Assembly: GCA_034440575.1 (NCBI GenBank) | Contig: JAOTOL010001208.1 | Coordinates: 62,001-126,000 of the forward strand | DNA from: Imbricaverruca yamaguchii | Lineage: Eukaryota > Arthropoda > Thecostraca > Neoverrucidae | Direction of reading: 5' to 3' | Length of the DNA: 64,000 nt | Shown: one piece after another, positions 35,601 to 40,175 of the stretch | Layout of the letters: every line of letters starts with the position of its first letter | How positions within the stretch are numbered: the first letter of the stretch is position 1 | Program-made: the position numbers and the translations under genes | The notes under the pieces: model-generated | Told to the model about the DNA's origin: nothing | The model's input: only the letters and a program-made list of their open reading frames with translations | The model's database searches: none

Positions 35601-37776
35601 CATGGTTTTGGATGTGCTTGCACCTGATCTCGTTATCTTCACCTTGCTAAGTACCATAGCGTCAGATGAAATCTGGCATTTGTGCATCACTCAAATTTCC
35701 TCATGCAATTCCATTGTTTCACGAATAGGCTCCGAAATGTACGAAGGTTATCGAGTGATTGAGAACACATGTTTGGCCCAACATGTGATCAAACATGGTT
35801 AGAACGAGTCCCAGGACAAAAGTAAAAAGACGAAAAAGTCAACGACAAAAACTTAAAAGAGATAAAATTTCAACGGGAGAGGTAGAAACGTGAAAAAGAC
35901 AGCAGGCGAACCGTCAGCTAGAATCTGTCAACGGCGATAAAAGTCACATGGAAGGAAGCCAAAATAACAAACGTCATGCGGAAGCAAGACCATGGGAAAG
36001 CTTAGGCGGACAACATCCAAGATGTCAAGTGAGACTGAAGAAATTATTGAAGAAAAAGGTGGGAATATTAAGAAGTGTAAACAAACAAAAAGTAAAATGT
36101 CAAACCTCCGTGCATTTAGGCGATTTTTTTTGTGTAATAAGAAATGATCAGGAGACGTTCCGATAAACAAGGTAAGCAAGAATAGCTTGTCAGGGAAGAT
36201 AAATTTAAGGGTTGAGAACATCAAAAGAGCTGGAAACAGTTTGCCTTCATGTCATGTTTATTTCTCCTAAAATGGTTGTTTTTATGCACGATAGAAACGT
36301 ATGTTACGACTACGCATTGTTTATCTAAACCCGGAATGCATTCGTGGGTAACGAAGTATACTGTTCGAAGACAGCACCAGGTGTGAGTGAATGTAGGAAT
36401 ACATTTAATATATTTCCTCTCACTAACTCTGCTCATTTTGTGTAAATTGTTCGTCCGATGATTTCGAGAAAGAAATGTATCGCAACTAAAGAACACAACA
36501 GGAAGGAAGCATGTATGTACCTTGCAACACACCTTCTCTTGAGTATATAAAATCGGCGTGATGCGTGTCACACTAGCACTGCATAAACAGCAAATGCGTC
36601 GCTAAGACAACTCACGTGAAGCCGCCGTTTCATGGTTACTCTCAGAACATTGGATACGGAGTGCACATCACTCCGCATTTGGTTTGTTGCCACTATTTCA
36701 CAGCTGTCCGTCACCCATCATACTTGTAGTGTCGTTTATTGTCGTTCTTAGCTAGTTAGTTAGTTATTAGGATTTTCAGTCGCATCAACTGCAGTGGTTA
36801 TACAGCGCTCAATATTGTCGTTCTTAAGGGGGCGAGTAATCTATAGGCAAGGCACCCCTCTCCAAACCGAAAGGTTGTTGGTTCGAGTCCCACCTGCCGC
36901 TACTCTTCGCCCACTACCAATCGGTGTGAGAGATTGGCGACGCTAGATGATCCAACAGTCGATGGATCGTGGGACCAATGGCCACTAAGATTGCTCTTGT
37001 ACAGCCATCGGCCTGCGAAAGCGATCTTTCCTATGCATATGTGTGATCCATGGCTGGTAGTGTTTAACACGAAACCTGAGTTTACTGTTTTTACTACTGG
37101 CAACATCTGACATATCAAGAGCTGTTTTTATCGGCTTTTGCCGGTAATTGTCCTGAAAATATTTTGCATATTCTTTCTTAGATATATGAGGCATCCTGCT
37201 TGCATGTCTTGTAATGTGGGGTGGGGATGGCCGAGTGCCTAAGGTGTCGGGCTATGGGTACCAAAGGCCCCGAGTTCGACTCTAGCGCCATTCAGTACAT
37301 ATCCCAATCCCGCGGCCCACCGGCGAAACAGTGTGGGCGGCGCCATTAGCCGTGAATGTGTATAAAGTGTGTCGTGAACCAACCAATAAACAAACAAACA
37401 AACAAACAAACAATGTCTTGTAATGTGACGTATCATACAACATGTGCAATTAATAGAAATAAACCAAATTGTAGCTGAAGATGTCACAGGTGTGTAAGCA
37501 TTGGCACCGTTGTTTTGCCTATTTTTTTACCGACTTGTAACAGTTTTTACAGGTAAAATTGGTTGTCATGTCAAAAATTAGTCTTCCCGACAAAAGCCCC
37601 AACCGTGGATGTCGGCGGGATGCTGAGTCGTGTCGTTGCCGGCCGCGTTCACAAAGTCATCTGATTGGCTGCCGCGTTCACAAAGTCATCTGATTGGCTG
37701 CCGCGTTCACAAAGTCATCTGATTGGCTGGCGCTGTGTTTCAGGAGTACGAGCTGACACCGGCGTCGGCCGCCTAA
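29..37776 (+). CDS. Alpha-2-macroglobulin/TEP-family protein lacking the thioester, C-terminal half, 16 exons (5' part outside window)
   Basis: Coding exons: 29-142, 5336-5479, 11434-11639, 14941-15026, 17066-17178, 18280-18430, 19070-19207, 20727-20827, 23808-23987, 25596-25728, 27933-28087, 29493-29657, 30943-31026, 32166-32364, 34702-34874, 37744-37776. They sum to 2175 bases (724 codons plus TAA). Every junction is GT-AG and every phase pair matches. Family landmarks occur in order: [57 protein letters not shown] and a C-terminal receptor-binding-type domain ending VVHVYDLF. In this family the region normally traps proteases or tags microbes through a Cys-Gln thioester, but here the GCGEQ site reads GGAEP. 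The N-terminal MG domains and bait region would lie upstream. The short tail ([10 protein letters not shown]) has no membrane or GPI-type hydrophobic segment. The protein could be Mcr/TEP6-like or another thioester-free TEP. The family call is firm; orthology is not resolved. Confidence 0.93.
143..2462 (+). repeat. 32-bp minisatellite, about 72 copies, seeded on exon 1 donor junction (intron 1)
   Basis: The unit is GTCAGTACAACTACCGCTGC followed by TCCCACCAACAG. The second part equals the end of exon 1 and the first six bases equal its donor, so each copy repeats CCACCAACAG|GTCAGT. Variants include CCACCGTCAG, CCACTGTCAG and GGTTAGT. Long open frames through it are by-products. Confidence 0.97.
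2463..3184 (+). other. Non-repetitive intron 1 sequence
   Basis: I see no gene here. It contains a T-rich stretch (2690-2725) and an AATAAA at 2724. No exon of the A2M-like gene is missing at this point, because exons 1 and 2 join directly. Confidence 0.6.
3185..3606 (+). repeat. 20-bp minisatellite, about 21 copies (intron 1)
   Basis: The unit is GTGGTCCAGCCTGGCTGGGC with CC/TC and GGC/TGC variants. Open frames on both strands are artefacts of the repeat. I cannot link it to an exon boundary. Confidence 0.95.
3889..3967 (+). repeat. (TA)n microsatellite
   Basis: Nearly pure TA dinucleotides with a few TGTA interruptions, in intron 1. Confidence 0.97.
4140..5300 (+). repeat. 28-bp minisatellite, about 35 copies plus a degenerate older flank (intron 1)
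   Basis: The unit core is GTGTTCTCTGGGAGTGACAT with a CTGGGGCC or CTGTGACC tail. Copies before about 4360 are diverged (GTGAGTGTTAAATGAAACAT), suggesting an older, decayed edge. The array stops about 35 bases before the exon 2 acceptor. Confidence 0.95.
5336..5479 (+). CDS. A2M-like gene, exon 2 (A2M/MG7 region)
   Basis: Acceptor CCTGCAG, then EGFGVSNKS, then the family block [20 protein letters not shown] and the N-x-S site NMS. The donor is TCG|GTCAGT. It has 48 codons, phase 0 on both sides, joining SHQQ of exon 1 to EGFGVS. The equivalent A2M segment reads GLGIS..LRAFQPFFVELTMPYS, so length and register agree with the family. Confidence 0.95.
5513..5665 (+). repeat. (CA)n/(TA)n microsatellite right after exon 2
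   Basis: Alternating AC then TA dinucleotides starting about 34 bases after the exon 2 donor, with TGTA interruptions at the end. Confidence 0.96.
6107..6450 (+). repeat. 20-bp minisatellite, about 17 copies (intron 2)
   Basis: The unit is GGAGACTGGGGAGCGCTCGG with AAGGAG, GGGGGG and GGGTAG variants. It yields spurious open frames on both strands. Confidence 0.95.
6451..7058 (+). other. Unique AT-richer intron 2 sequence
   Basis: No gene or repeat structure is evident. The base composition is more AT-rich than the surrounding arrays. Confidence 0.5.
7059..7310 (+). mobile_element. tRNA-derived SINE-like element (family 1)
   Basis: It has an A-box-like TAGCTCAGTCGG and a B-box-like GGCTGGAATCC about 45 bases later, in tRNA spacing. 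The body that follows (CAATCGGCGTGGGAAGTTGG, then CGACGTTGTGTGACCCAGCA) recurs in diverged form at 36907-36975. The tail carries GTCGATGCGCCCTAAA, also shared with 40176 and 45386. Confidence 0.65.
7318..7530 (+). repeat. Short degenerate GTGTCA(T/C) repeat (intron 2)
   Basis: Irregular 12-15 base units of the type GAGTGTCACCAGGAGTGTCA and ATACCAGGAGTGTCATGAGC. It leads directly into the 36-bp array. Confidence 0.85.
7545..11433 (+). repeat. 36-bp minisatellite, about 105 copies, carrying exon 3 acceptor copies (intron 2)
   Basis: The unit is GTGTATGTGAGGAGTGTGAC followed by TCACTGTTGGGGTGTG, with CCCC and GCATG variants. In at least ten units eight bases are added so that the unit reads GTGGCCGGCAGGTGTATGTG, identical to the true exon 3 acceptor plus exon start (e.g. 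7549, 7659, 8441, 8521, 8673, 8861, 9431, 9511, 10400, 10661). A period of 36 keeps frames open on both strands. Confidence 0.97.
11434..11639 (+). CDS. A2M-like gene, exon 3 (MG7 strands)
   Basis: Acceptor GGCCGGCAG lies at the last unit of a long array. The exon opens [16 protein letters not shown] and runs through [13 protein letters not shown], the NVNFTV-like strand of the family. It is 206 bases, phase 0 in and phase 2 out, with donor GGGAAG|GTAGGG. A second copy of the exon end and donor lies 34 bases downstream (GGGAAG|GTATGG at 11674). Reading through the first donor gives an immediate TAG, so the first donor is the coding one. Confidence 0.95.
11775..11895 (+). repeat. TA/TG-rich microsatellite (intron 3)
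   Basis: Runs of ATATAT with ACATACATG and ATATGT interruptions between the exon 3 donor region and the 49-bp array. Confidence 0.9.
11955..13135 (+). repeat. 49-bp minisatellite, about 24 copies (intron 3)
   Basis: The unit contains GTATTTTACTGCGACACTCC, AGGGTGCGGGATTCGTCAGC and TGTGTGGGT. Variants are ACCGCGACA and CTGCGGGGGT. A period of 49 makes all three plus frames open, which explains the overlapping long frames. Confidence 0.97.
13136..13264 (+). other. Spacer between two intron 3 arrays
   Basis: Unique sequence with a CTGCTCTATCTCAG acceptor-like site near its end. No exon is supported, because exons 3 and 4 join directly in phase. Confidence 0.5.
13265..14935 (+). repeat. 31-bp minisatellite, about 54 copies, abutting exon 4 acceptor (intron 3)
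   Basis: The unit core is CACCATTTGATGTCGTATTG then TGTATCTAATG. The last unit grades into CTGATGCACCGTCGCCCGTCAG, which is the exon 4 acceptor, so the array has no spacer before the exon. The core ATTTGATGTCGTATTG is highly homogeneous. Confidence 0.97.
14941..15026 (+). CDS. A2M-like gene, exon 4 (DTVxRP segment into CUB)
   Basis: Acceptor CGCCCGTCAG follows a 31-bp array with almost no gap. The split codon AG|T joins exon 3, then [19 protein letters not shown], matching the family DTVIKPLLVEPEG block. It is 86 bases, phase 2 in and phase 1 out, with donor AAAG|GTGGGT. Two more copies of the exon end plus donor follow at exact 49-bp spacing (donors at 15076 and 15125). Using either would include an in-frame TGA. 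Confidence 0.95.
14978..15132 (+). repeat. 49-bp triplication of exon 4 end plus donor
   Basis: CGCTCTGTCTGCGTGTACAAAG followed by GTGGGT, then two more copies ending TACAAAG|GTGAGT, spaced exactly 49 bases. It looks like a junction-seeded array at a very early stage. Confidence 0.93.
15133..16000 (+). other. Unique intron 4 sequence
   Basis: No gene is evident. It contains a short inverted pair around 15482-15510 (CTGCAGGCATC...GATGCCTGCAG). Confidence 0.5.
16005..17065 (+). repeat. 35-bp minisatellite with 70-bp higher-order period, carrying exon 5 acceptor copies (intron 4)
   Basis: Two 35-bp unit types alternate: CTCCTCAGGAGACATCACTG..CGACGTCTG and CTCCTCAGGAGACGATACTG..CGGCCCCTG. Both contain CCTCAG|GAGAC, the true exon 5 acceptor plus exon start. 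There are about 30 units. The array runs straight into exon 5. Confidence 0.96.
17066..17178 (+). CDS. A2M-like gene, exon 5 (CUB to thioester domain)
   Basis: Acceptor TTCCTCAG, then a split GGA codon and [20 protein letters not shown], then [17 protein letters not shown], matching the SARASVSVLGDILG element that opens the thioester domain. It is 113 bases, phase 1 in and phase 0 out, with donor AAC|GTGAGT. The acceptor and first exon bases (CCTCAGGAGACGA) are copied throughout the upstream array. Confidence 0.95.
17330..18250 (+). repeat. Variable 20-45-bp minisatellite of GTGACCTGTAGCTGT type (intron 5)
   Basis: Built from GACCTGTAGCTGTACTGGT and GACCTGATGTGACCTGTTGT in irregular order. 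The period is less regular than in the other arrays. It ends about 30 bases before the exon 6 acceptor. Confidence 0.93.
18280..18430 (+). CDS. A2M-like gene, exon 6: thioester site, degenerate
   Basis: Acceptor GTTGCCGCAG then [25 protein letters not shown] and an RQRTDNG helix. Aligned to the family NLLQMPYGCGEQNMV block, the Cys is Gly and the Gln is Pro, so the intramolecular thioester is lost. It is 151 bases, phase 0 in and phase 1 out, donor GAG|GTGACC. An upstream acceptor (CTGTCCAG, 18250) is also strong, but its phase does not match exon 5 and would read a stop. The chosen start gives exact family length across the junction. Confidence 0.93.
18431..19069 (+). other. Intron 6, with a transposon-end motif at 19027-19040
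   Basis: Mostly unique, with a G-run (18827-18836). TGGATCCGCCCCTG at 19027-19040 is shared with 60094 and 62461, marking a decayed dispersed element just before exon 7. Confidence 0.5.
19070..19207 (+). CDS. A2M-like gene, exon 7 (thioester-domain helices)
   Basis: Acceptor TTGTGTCACAG, then a split Gly codon and [18 protein letters not shown], then [20 protein letters not shown]. These match GYQRQLNYKHYDGSYSTFG and [13 protein letters not shown] of A2M. It is 138 bases, phase 1 on both sides, donor ATCG|GTACGC. This is among the best conserved stretches of the gene. Confidence 0.97.
19531..19665 (+). repeat. About 36-bp repeat, four diverged copies (intron 7)
   Basis: Units of the type GCTGCTGTGGAGGGCTTAGT then GACAACA. 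The rest of intron 7 (19666-20726) shows no gene; it is AT-rich unique DNA. Confidence 0.85.
20727..20827 (+). CDS. A2M-like gene, exon 8 (thioester domain, QxxxGCF helix)
   Basis: Acceptor GCTGTTGACAG, a split Ala codon, then [20 protein letters not shown] and [13 protein letters not shown]. This aligns with ITQALIWLSQRQKDNGCF. It is 101 bases, phase 1 in and phase 0 out, donor AAG|GTGAGC. The frame was found by matching exon 7 phase; the longest open frame here is a different, spurious one. A donor-like GTGAGCG recurs 11 bases further on. Confidence 0.92.
20846..21135 (+). repeat. 15-bp repeat ATGGACGACATGAAT (intron 8)
   Basis: Starting about 20 bases after the exon 8 donor, ATGGACGACATGAAT-type units repeat regularly to about 20940 and then decay. 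It gives a short spurious Met-Asp-Asp open frame. Confidence 0.9.
21136..21960 (+). other. Intron 8 sequence with decayed interspersed elements
   Basis: No gene is evident. GC-rich segments such as GGGGGCGCCCCTCCGAGTAC resemble other dispersed fragments in the window (compare 58430-58480). Confidence 0.4.
21961..22100 (+). repeat. 55-bp minisatellite, left part (intron 8)
   Basis: About two and a half units with GGTACGGAGAGGCGCTGCAG then TACAGGCTCTGACACGGCGA. The array is split by the LINE insertion that follows. Confidence 0.93.
22101..23323 (-). mobile_element. CR1/jockey-like LINE, 5'-truncated, inserted in the 55-bp array
   Basis: The element lies on the minus strand. Its 3' end is a short CTTTAT-type tail (22101-22120) and its 5' end cuts off inside the reverse transcriptase. 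GAGGC flanks both sides (22096-22100, 23324-23328) and the array resumes in register, so this is a clean insertion with a probable 5-bp duplication. A second 3' fragment of the same family is at 41691-41833. Confidence 0.93.
22203..23323 (-). pseudogene. LINE reverse transcriptase fragment with one internal stop
   Basis: It reads from [15 protein letters not shown] (RT palm motif A) through [13 protein letters not shown] and KFADDLK (the catalytic Asp pair), then the [15 protein letters not shown] and VQKRATKM blocks typical of CR1/jockey-type elements. A TGA at 22446-22448 follows HGLER; the same frame then continues with [13 protein letters not shown] to a stop at 22203. The endonuclease and the N-terminal RT part are missing, so it cannot be autonomous. 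Confidence 0.95.
23324..23807 (+). repeat. 55-bp minisatellite, right part, carrying exon 9 acceptor copies (intron 8)
   Basis: About nine units. Each contains TGCCGTCAGGGCGGTACGGA, which equals the exon 9 acceptor (CCGTCAG) plus the first exon bases (GGCGGTACGGAGAGG). The array ends exactly at exon 9. Confidence 0.95.
23808..23987 (+). CDS. A2M-like gene, exon 9 (thioester domain)
   Basis: Acceptor GTGCCGTCAG then [20 protein letters not shown], ending NKTLYAE before donor GTGAGC. It matches GG..DEVTLSAYITIALL and the following helices. It is 180 bases, phase 0 both sides. Its acceptor plus first bases (CCGTCAGGGCGGTACGGAGA) are the unit core of the upstream 55-bp array. Its last bases plus donor are the ancestor of the downstream 31-bp array. 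Confidence 0.94.
23988..25290 (+). repeat. 31-bp minisatellite, about 40 copies, seeded on exon 9 donor junction (intron 9)
   Basis: The first degenerate units copy exon 9 end plus donor (CCCTGTATGCCGAG|GTGAGCGAGA). They grade into the homogeneous unit AACTCTATGTCGAGCAG|GTG followed by AGAGCGTGCGA. Each mature copy thus carries CAG|GTGAGA. Confidence 0.96.
25291..25595 (+). other. Unique end of intron 9
   Basis: AT-richer unique DNA up to the exon 10 acceptor. No gene is evident. Confidence 0.5.
25596..25728 (+). CDS. A2M-like gene, exon 10 (thioester domain)
   Basis: Acceptor GCTCTTCAG then [20 protein letters not shown] and [20 protein letters not shown], like the ALLAYAFALAG...HWERP segment of A2M. 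It is 133 bases, phase 0 in and phase 1 out, donor CCATTT|GTGAGT. The exon end plus donor (GACCGCAGCTCCATCTGTGA) is repeated about four more times within 200 bases downstream. Confidence 0.95.
25713..25925 (+). repeat. About 45-bp repeat, five copies, exon 10 end plus donor (start of intron 10)
   Basis: GACCGCAGCTCCAT(T/C)TGTGAGTG recurs, with AACCTGAACTGAAC spacers. The first copy is the real exon end; the others are decoy donors, partly decayed. Confidence 0.92.
25926..26430 (+). other. Intron 10 unique sequence
   Basis: No gene is evident. It includes purine-rich and CCCC-rich stretches of the kind seen in other decayed dispersed elements. Confidence 0.4.
26430..27932 (+). repeat. About 52/34-bp minisatellite carrying exon 11 acceptor copies (intron 10)
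   Basis: Units combine ACATGGTCCACGCTCCACAG with ACGGTGGCAGTCTGGCGGTG and GATATTGAGATG. This is the exon 11 acceptor (CTCCACAG) followed by the first exon bases. A short unit lacks GGCAGTCTGGC. Copies are more diverged on the left and most uniform next to exon 11. Confidence 0.96.
27933..28087 (+). CDS. A2M-like gene, exon 11 (end of thioester domain)
   Basis: Acceptor GCTCCACAG, split Tyr codon, then [20 protein letters not shown] and [18 protein letters not shown], ending SIQ before donor GTGTGT. It matches AEVEMTSYVLLAYL and IVKWITKQQNAQGGFSSTQ. It is 155 bases, phase 1 in and phase 0 out. The nearer AG (GGTGGCAG) gives the wrong phase, so the acceptor before ACGGTGG is chosen. The junction is copied many times upstream. 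Confidence 0.94.
28110..28465 (+). repeat. 30-bp minisatellite, about 12 copies (start of intron 11)
   Basis: The unit is CCATGTTCTGGAATTGTCAG followed by TCTCCGAACC. It starts about 25 bases after the exon 11 donor. It is in frame with itself and open in two frames. I see no clear exon copy in the unit. Confidence 0.94.
28576..28796. mobile_element. Fold-back (MITE-like) inverted-repeat element
   Basis: The left arm starts AAAAGGCGTAAAATGACCTT and passes through AAATTCGCACTGCATATATT. The right arm is the diverged reverse complement, ending AGGTTATTTTACGCCTTTTT. Arms of about 90 bases flank a short centre near 28680-28700. There is no coding capacity. Confidence 0.85.
28797..29492 (+). other. 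AT-rich unique part of intron 11
   Basis: I see no gene or array. Exon 12 begins at its right edge. Confidence 0.5.
29493..29657 (+). CDS. A2M-like gene, exon 12 (CUB return strands)
   Basis: Acceptor CTTCTGCGCGAAG then [25 protein letters not shown] and [16 protein letters not shown], donor GAG|GTTAGT. It matches DTVVALHALSKYG and NNRLLLQQVSLPE of A2M. It is 165 bases, phase 0 both sides. No junction-derived array flanks it, unlike most other exons here. Confidence 0.96.
29658..30690 (+). other. Intron 12, mostly unique
   Basis: It contains a 2-copy, about 52-base repeat (GGGTGGCACTGGCAGTGTGT at 30334 and 30378) and T-runs at 30495-30520. No gene is evident. Confidence 0.45.
30697..30942 (+). 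repeat. 17-bp minisatellite, about 14 copies, abutting exon 13 acceptor (intron 12)
   Basis: The unit is CGTGACCTGACGTGTTG with CACGTG and shorter ACGTTA variants. The final unit grades into GACCTGACGTCGCCGACAG, the exon 13 acceptor. Confidence 0.93.
30943..31026 (+). CDS. A2M-like gene, exon 13 (CUB end, GxC motif)
   Basis: Acceptor GTCGCCGACAG then [20 protein letters not shown] and FRYSSRVK, like [24 protein letters not shown]. It is 84 bases, phase 0 both sides, donor AAG|GTACGT. The last 21 exon bases plus donor are the 30-bp unit of the array that follows, which stays open in the exon frame. Confidence 0.94.
31006..31676 (+). repeat. 30-bp minisatellite, about 22 copies, seeded on exon 13 donor junction, in frame
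   Basis: The unit is CGGTACTCCAGTCGTGTTAAG|GTACGTCCC. The first unit is the real exon 13 end and donor. Later units keep AAG|GTACGT and the exon frame, reading [10 protein letters not shown] repeats without a stop to 31776. The last units shorten (GTACCGAGCCGTG). Confidence 0.96.
31908..31934. repeat. Perfect 12-bp hairpin with 3-base loop (intron 13)
   Basis: ATCAGCTCAAAG, TGT, then CTTTGAGCTGAT. It lies in otherwise unique intron 13 DNA (31677-32165) with no gene. Confidence 0.9.
32166..32364 (+). CDS. A2M-like gene, exon 14 (receptor-binding domain, first part)
   Basis: Acceptor TGTGTTGTCAG then [36 protein letters not shown] and [17 protein letters not shown]. This parallels the PFALGVQT..SFQISLSVSYTG..VDVKMVSGFIPL region. 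It is 199 bases, phase 0 in and phase 1 out, donor AACAG|GTGTGT. An 11-bp array starts about ten bases after the donor. Confidence 0.95.
32370..33500 (+). repeat. 11-bp minisatellite, about 103 copies (start of intron 14)
   Basis: The unit is CGGCGGTAACG with CGACGG, CGGCAG and ACACGG variants. It begins within about ten bases of the exon 14 donor. A period of 11 makes a 33-bp, 11-residue repeat in all minus-strand frames, hence three overlapping spurious open frames of 339-461 codons. Confidence 0.97.
33725..33800 (+). mobile_element. SINE family 2 body fragment
   Basis: CCACCGGCGAAACAGTGTGG then GCGGCGCCATTAGTCGTGA and GTGTGTCGTGAACCA match the body of the full SINE at 37219-37412. The tRNA-like head is missing. 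Confidence 0.85.
33825..34475 (+). repeat. 24/21-bp minisatellite, about 29 copies (intron 14)
   Basis: Units GCTCTGCCCTGACCCAGGAG plus GCCG, and a shorter CTGACCTTGGCCAGCTCTGCC form, are mixed. Three diverged copies lie at 33565-33620, before the SINE fragment. Open frames on both strands are artefacts. Confidence 0.95.
34702..34874 (+). CDS. A2M-like gene, exon 15 (receptor-binding domain, end)
   Basis: Acceptor CCTCCTCCAACAG, split Ala codon, then [37 protein letters not shown] and [16 protein letters not shown]. This matches [34 protein letters not shown]. It is 173 bases, phase 1 in and phase 0 out, donor TCTG|GTGAGG. Confidence 0.95.
34875..36830 (+). other. Intron 15, AT-rich unique DNA
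   Basis: No gene is evident. It contains the 18-bp perfect hairpin reported separately. Confidence 0.5.
35016..35057. repeat. Perfect 18-bp hairpin with 6-base loop (intron 15)
   Basis: The arms CTGCAGTTTTGCGGTATG (35016-35033) and CATACCGCAAAACTGCAG (35040-35057) are exact reverse complements around CAGAAC. Confidence 0.95.
36836..36985 (+). mobile_element. SINE family 1 copy (tRNA-like head)
   Basis: A B-box-like GGTTCGAGTCCC at about 36880 is followed by CCAATCGGTGTGAGAGATTGG and CGACGCTAGATGATCCAACA. That body matches the element at 7059-7310 with about 20 percent divergence by eye. Confidence 0.65.
37219..37412 (+). mobile_element. Full-length tRNA-derived SINE (family 2) with 15-bp target-site duplication
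   Basis: The head has A box TGGCCGAGTGCC and B box GAGTTCGACTC in a tRNA-Leu/Ser-like layout. The body has CCACCGGCGAAACAGTGTGG, and the tail is (CAAA)n. The flanks ATGTCTTGTAATGTG at 37204-37218 and 37413-37427 are identical. The long duplication and tail indicate LINE-mediated retroposition. Confidence 0.93.
37642..37730 (+). repeat. 29-bp repeat, three copies, next to the last exon
   Basis: GCCGCGTTCACAAAGTCATC then TGATTGGCT, three times, ending about 15 bases before the acceptor of the terminal exon. Confidence 0.93.
37744..37776 (+). CDS. A2M-like gene, terminal coding exon and stop
   Basis: Acceptor GCGCTGTGTTTCAG then [10 protein letters not shown] and TAA. EY matches the AEYNAP end of A2M and the phase fits exon 15. 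The last coding bases and the stop (ACCGGCGTCGGCCGCCTAAC) begin a 31-bp array that would lie in the 3' UTR. Confidence 0.88.
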   Translation, partial: EYELTPASAA

Positions 37777-39063
37777 CCAGCAGACTGCACCGGCGCCTGC
37801 CGCCTAACCAGCAGACTGCACCGGCGTCGGCCGCCTAACCAGCAGACTGCACCGGCGTCGGCCGCCTAACCAGCAGACTGCACCGGCGCCTGCCGCCTAA
37901 CCAGCAGACTGCACCGGCGTCGGCCGCCTAACCAGCAGACTGCACCGGCGCCTGCCGCCTAACCAGCAGACTGCACCGGCGTCGGCCGCCTAACCAGCAG
38001 ACTGCACCGGCGCCTGCCGCCTAACCAGCAGACTGCACCGGCGTCTGCCGCCTAACCAGCAGACTGCACCGGCGCCTGCCGCCTAACCAGCAGACTGCAC
38101 CGGCGTCGGCCGCCTAGCCAGCAGACTGCACCGGCGTCGGCCGCCTAACCAGCAGACTGCACCGGCGTCGGCCGCCTAACCAGCAGACTGCACCGGCGTC
38201 GGCCGCCTAACCAGCAGACTGCACCGGTGTCGGCCGCCTAACCAGCAGACTGCACGGCCGCGCCTGCCGAACCAGCAGACTGCACCGGCGTCTGCCGCCT
38301 AACCAGCAGACTGCACCGGCGCCTGCCGCCTAGCCAGCAGACTGCACCGGCGTCGGCCGCCTAACCAGCAGACTGCACCGGCGTCGGCCGCCTAACCAGC
38401 AGACTGCACCGGTGTCGGCCGCCTTACCAGCAGACTGCACCGGTGTCGGCCGCCTAACCAGCAGACTGCACCGGCGCCTGCCGCCTAACCAGCAGACTGC
38501 ACCGGCGTCGGCCGCCTAACCAGCAGACTGCACCGGCGCCTGCCGCCTAACCAGCAGACTGCACCGGCGTCGGCCGCCTAACCAGCAGACTGCACCGGCG
38601 CCTGCCGCCTAACCAGCAGACTGCACCGGCGTCGGCCGCCTAACCAGCAGACTGCACCGGCGCCTGCCGCCTAACCAGCAGACTGCACCGGCGTCTGCCG
38701 CCTAACCAGCAGACTGCACCGGCGCCTGCCGCCTAACCAGCAGACTGCACCGGCGCCTGCCGCCTAACCAGCAGACTGCACCGGCGTCTGCCGCCTAACC
38801 AGCAGACTGCACCGGCGTCTGCCGCCTAGCCAGCAGACTGCACCGGTGTCGGCTGCCTAACCAGCAGACTGCACCGGCGTCTGCCGCCTAACCAGCAGAC
38901 TGCACCGGCGTCGGCCGCCTAACCAGCAGACTGCACCGGCGTCGGCCGCCTAACCAGCAGACTGCACCGGCGTCGGCCGCCTAACCAGCAGACTGCACCG
39001 GCGTCTGCCGCCTAACCAGCAGACTGCACCGGCGTCTGCCGCCTAACCAGCAGACTGCACCGG
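37754..39063 (+). repeat. 31-bp minisatellite, about 42 copies, seeded on the coding end and stop codon
   Basis: The unit is CACCGGCGTCGGCCGCCTAA then CCAGCAGACTG. Its first copy is the real end of the A2M-like frame including TAA. The rest would form a long 3' UTR array. GCCTGCC/GTCTGCC variants occur. A stray diverged copy lies at 40866-40905. Confidence 0.96.
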
Positions 39064-39444
39064 CGCCGCGGTCAATCCAGGGGCGTGGCAGCAACGCGAC
39101 CCCTGGGATTTGGGTGGGCAGAGACGTATAACTGTGCCTCCGATCTCGGAGCTCATGGGACGTGCGTGGTATTCAGCAGTCCCACATTGGCAGGTGGCCC
39201 CAACGGGTGGGCGCGGTATTCACTGAATGACCTTCGATGGGTCAGATTGGGAGATCATGGTTCACAACGGACGCGAAGAGAAACCGTGTCATAGCAGACC
39301 TTCAGAAGAAATGGTCCGCAACGGACACGAATAAGTGTTCTTTGTGTCTGGCAAACTTCCAGCTGCCACGGCTGCAAGCGTAAGTAATGTGTTGCGATTT
39401 CAAAATGTTGGCCATCGCCACCACCCGCAGGTCATGATGCTCGA

Positions 39445-39450
39445 AATAAA
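39445..39450 (+). promoter_or_regulatory. Candidate poly(A) signal AATAAA of the A2M-like gene
   Basis: An AATAAA hexamer lies about 380 bases after the 3' UTR array and about 1.67 kb after the stop. It is the first plus-strand AATAAA I see in unique DNA after the array. The only support is the motif and position. Confidence 0.3.
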
Positions 39451-40175
39451 GAAAAATAGCTTTGTGCAGCTGCCTACACATGTGTATCCTCACCATCGTT
39501 TTCTAAGCGAATGCTCGCGTTTCAGCCAGAAGCCATATTGCGATCTACATAGCGTCGTTGGTGACTGAATCAACACTGCCAGCGCATTTTCTGAGATTTT
39601 CTAGCATGTTCATTGGTGCGGATGTAGCTGCCAGACGGATGTTTACGAGCGAGTGCTATAGCACAGCTCTGTTGCTGACGTTCCAGCACCGTCAAGGTCA
39701 AGGTCAAAATCAACTGTTGGTGTAGCAAGTTGTCGGGTGCTCAAACCGCCGACAGATTACTAAGCTCAGATTGGGCCATTTAAGCCAATGCAACAGCCAA
39801 AGTATTCCGTACCAACTCTGCTAGAAGAGCCGTTATGGAGTATTCTGCCCAGTGGAAACTATAACAAGCGGTACTATGTGATGATGATTTTTCATTCATG
39901 CTGATTATTTATCATTATACAAAAACAATCGCCTAAATCTACTCAGGTTTGACATTTTACTTTTTGTTCTTTACACTTCTTATTGGTTCAACTTTTTTCC
40001 TCAATTCTTTTTTCCCAGTCCCACTTAACATCTTGGTTGTTGTCCGCCTAAGCTTCACGATTATATTATTTCCATATGACTTTTTTTTGTCATTTTGGCT
40101 TTATTCCATAGCTATACCATAGGAACTGTAGTCGTGCTGTGCTGTGCTGTGCAGTGCTGTGTGTGTGTGTGTGTG

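Noticed and set aside
35928..36571. Minus-strand frames of 98-116 codons in intron 15
   Set aside because: AT-rich chance frames with no recognisable domain, no splice continuity and no repeat in neighbouring DNA.
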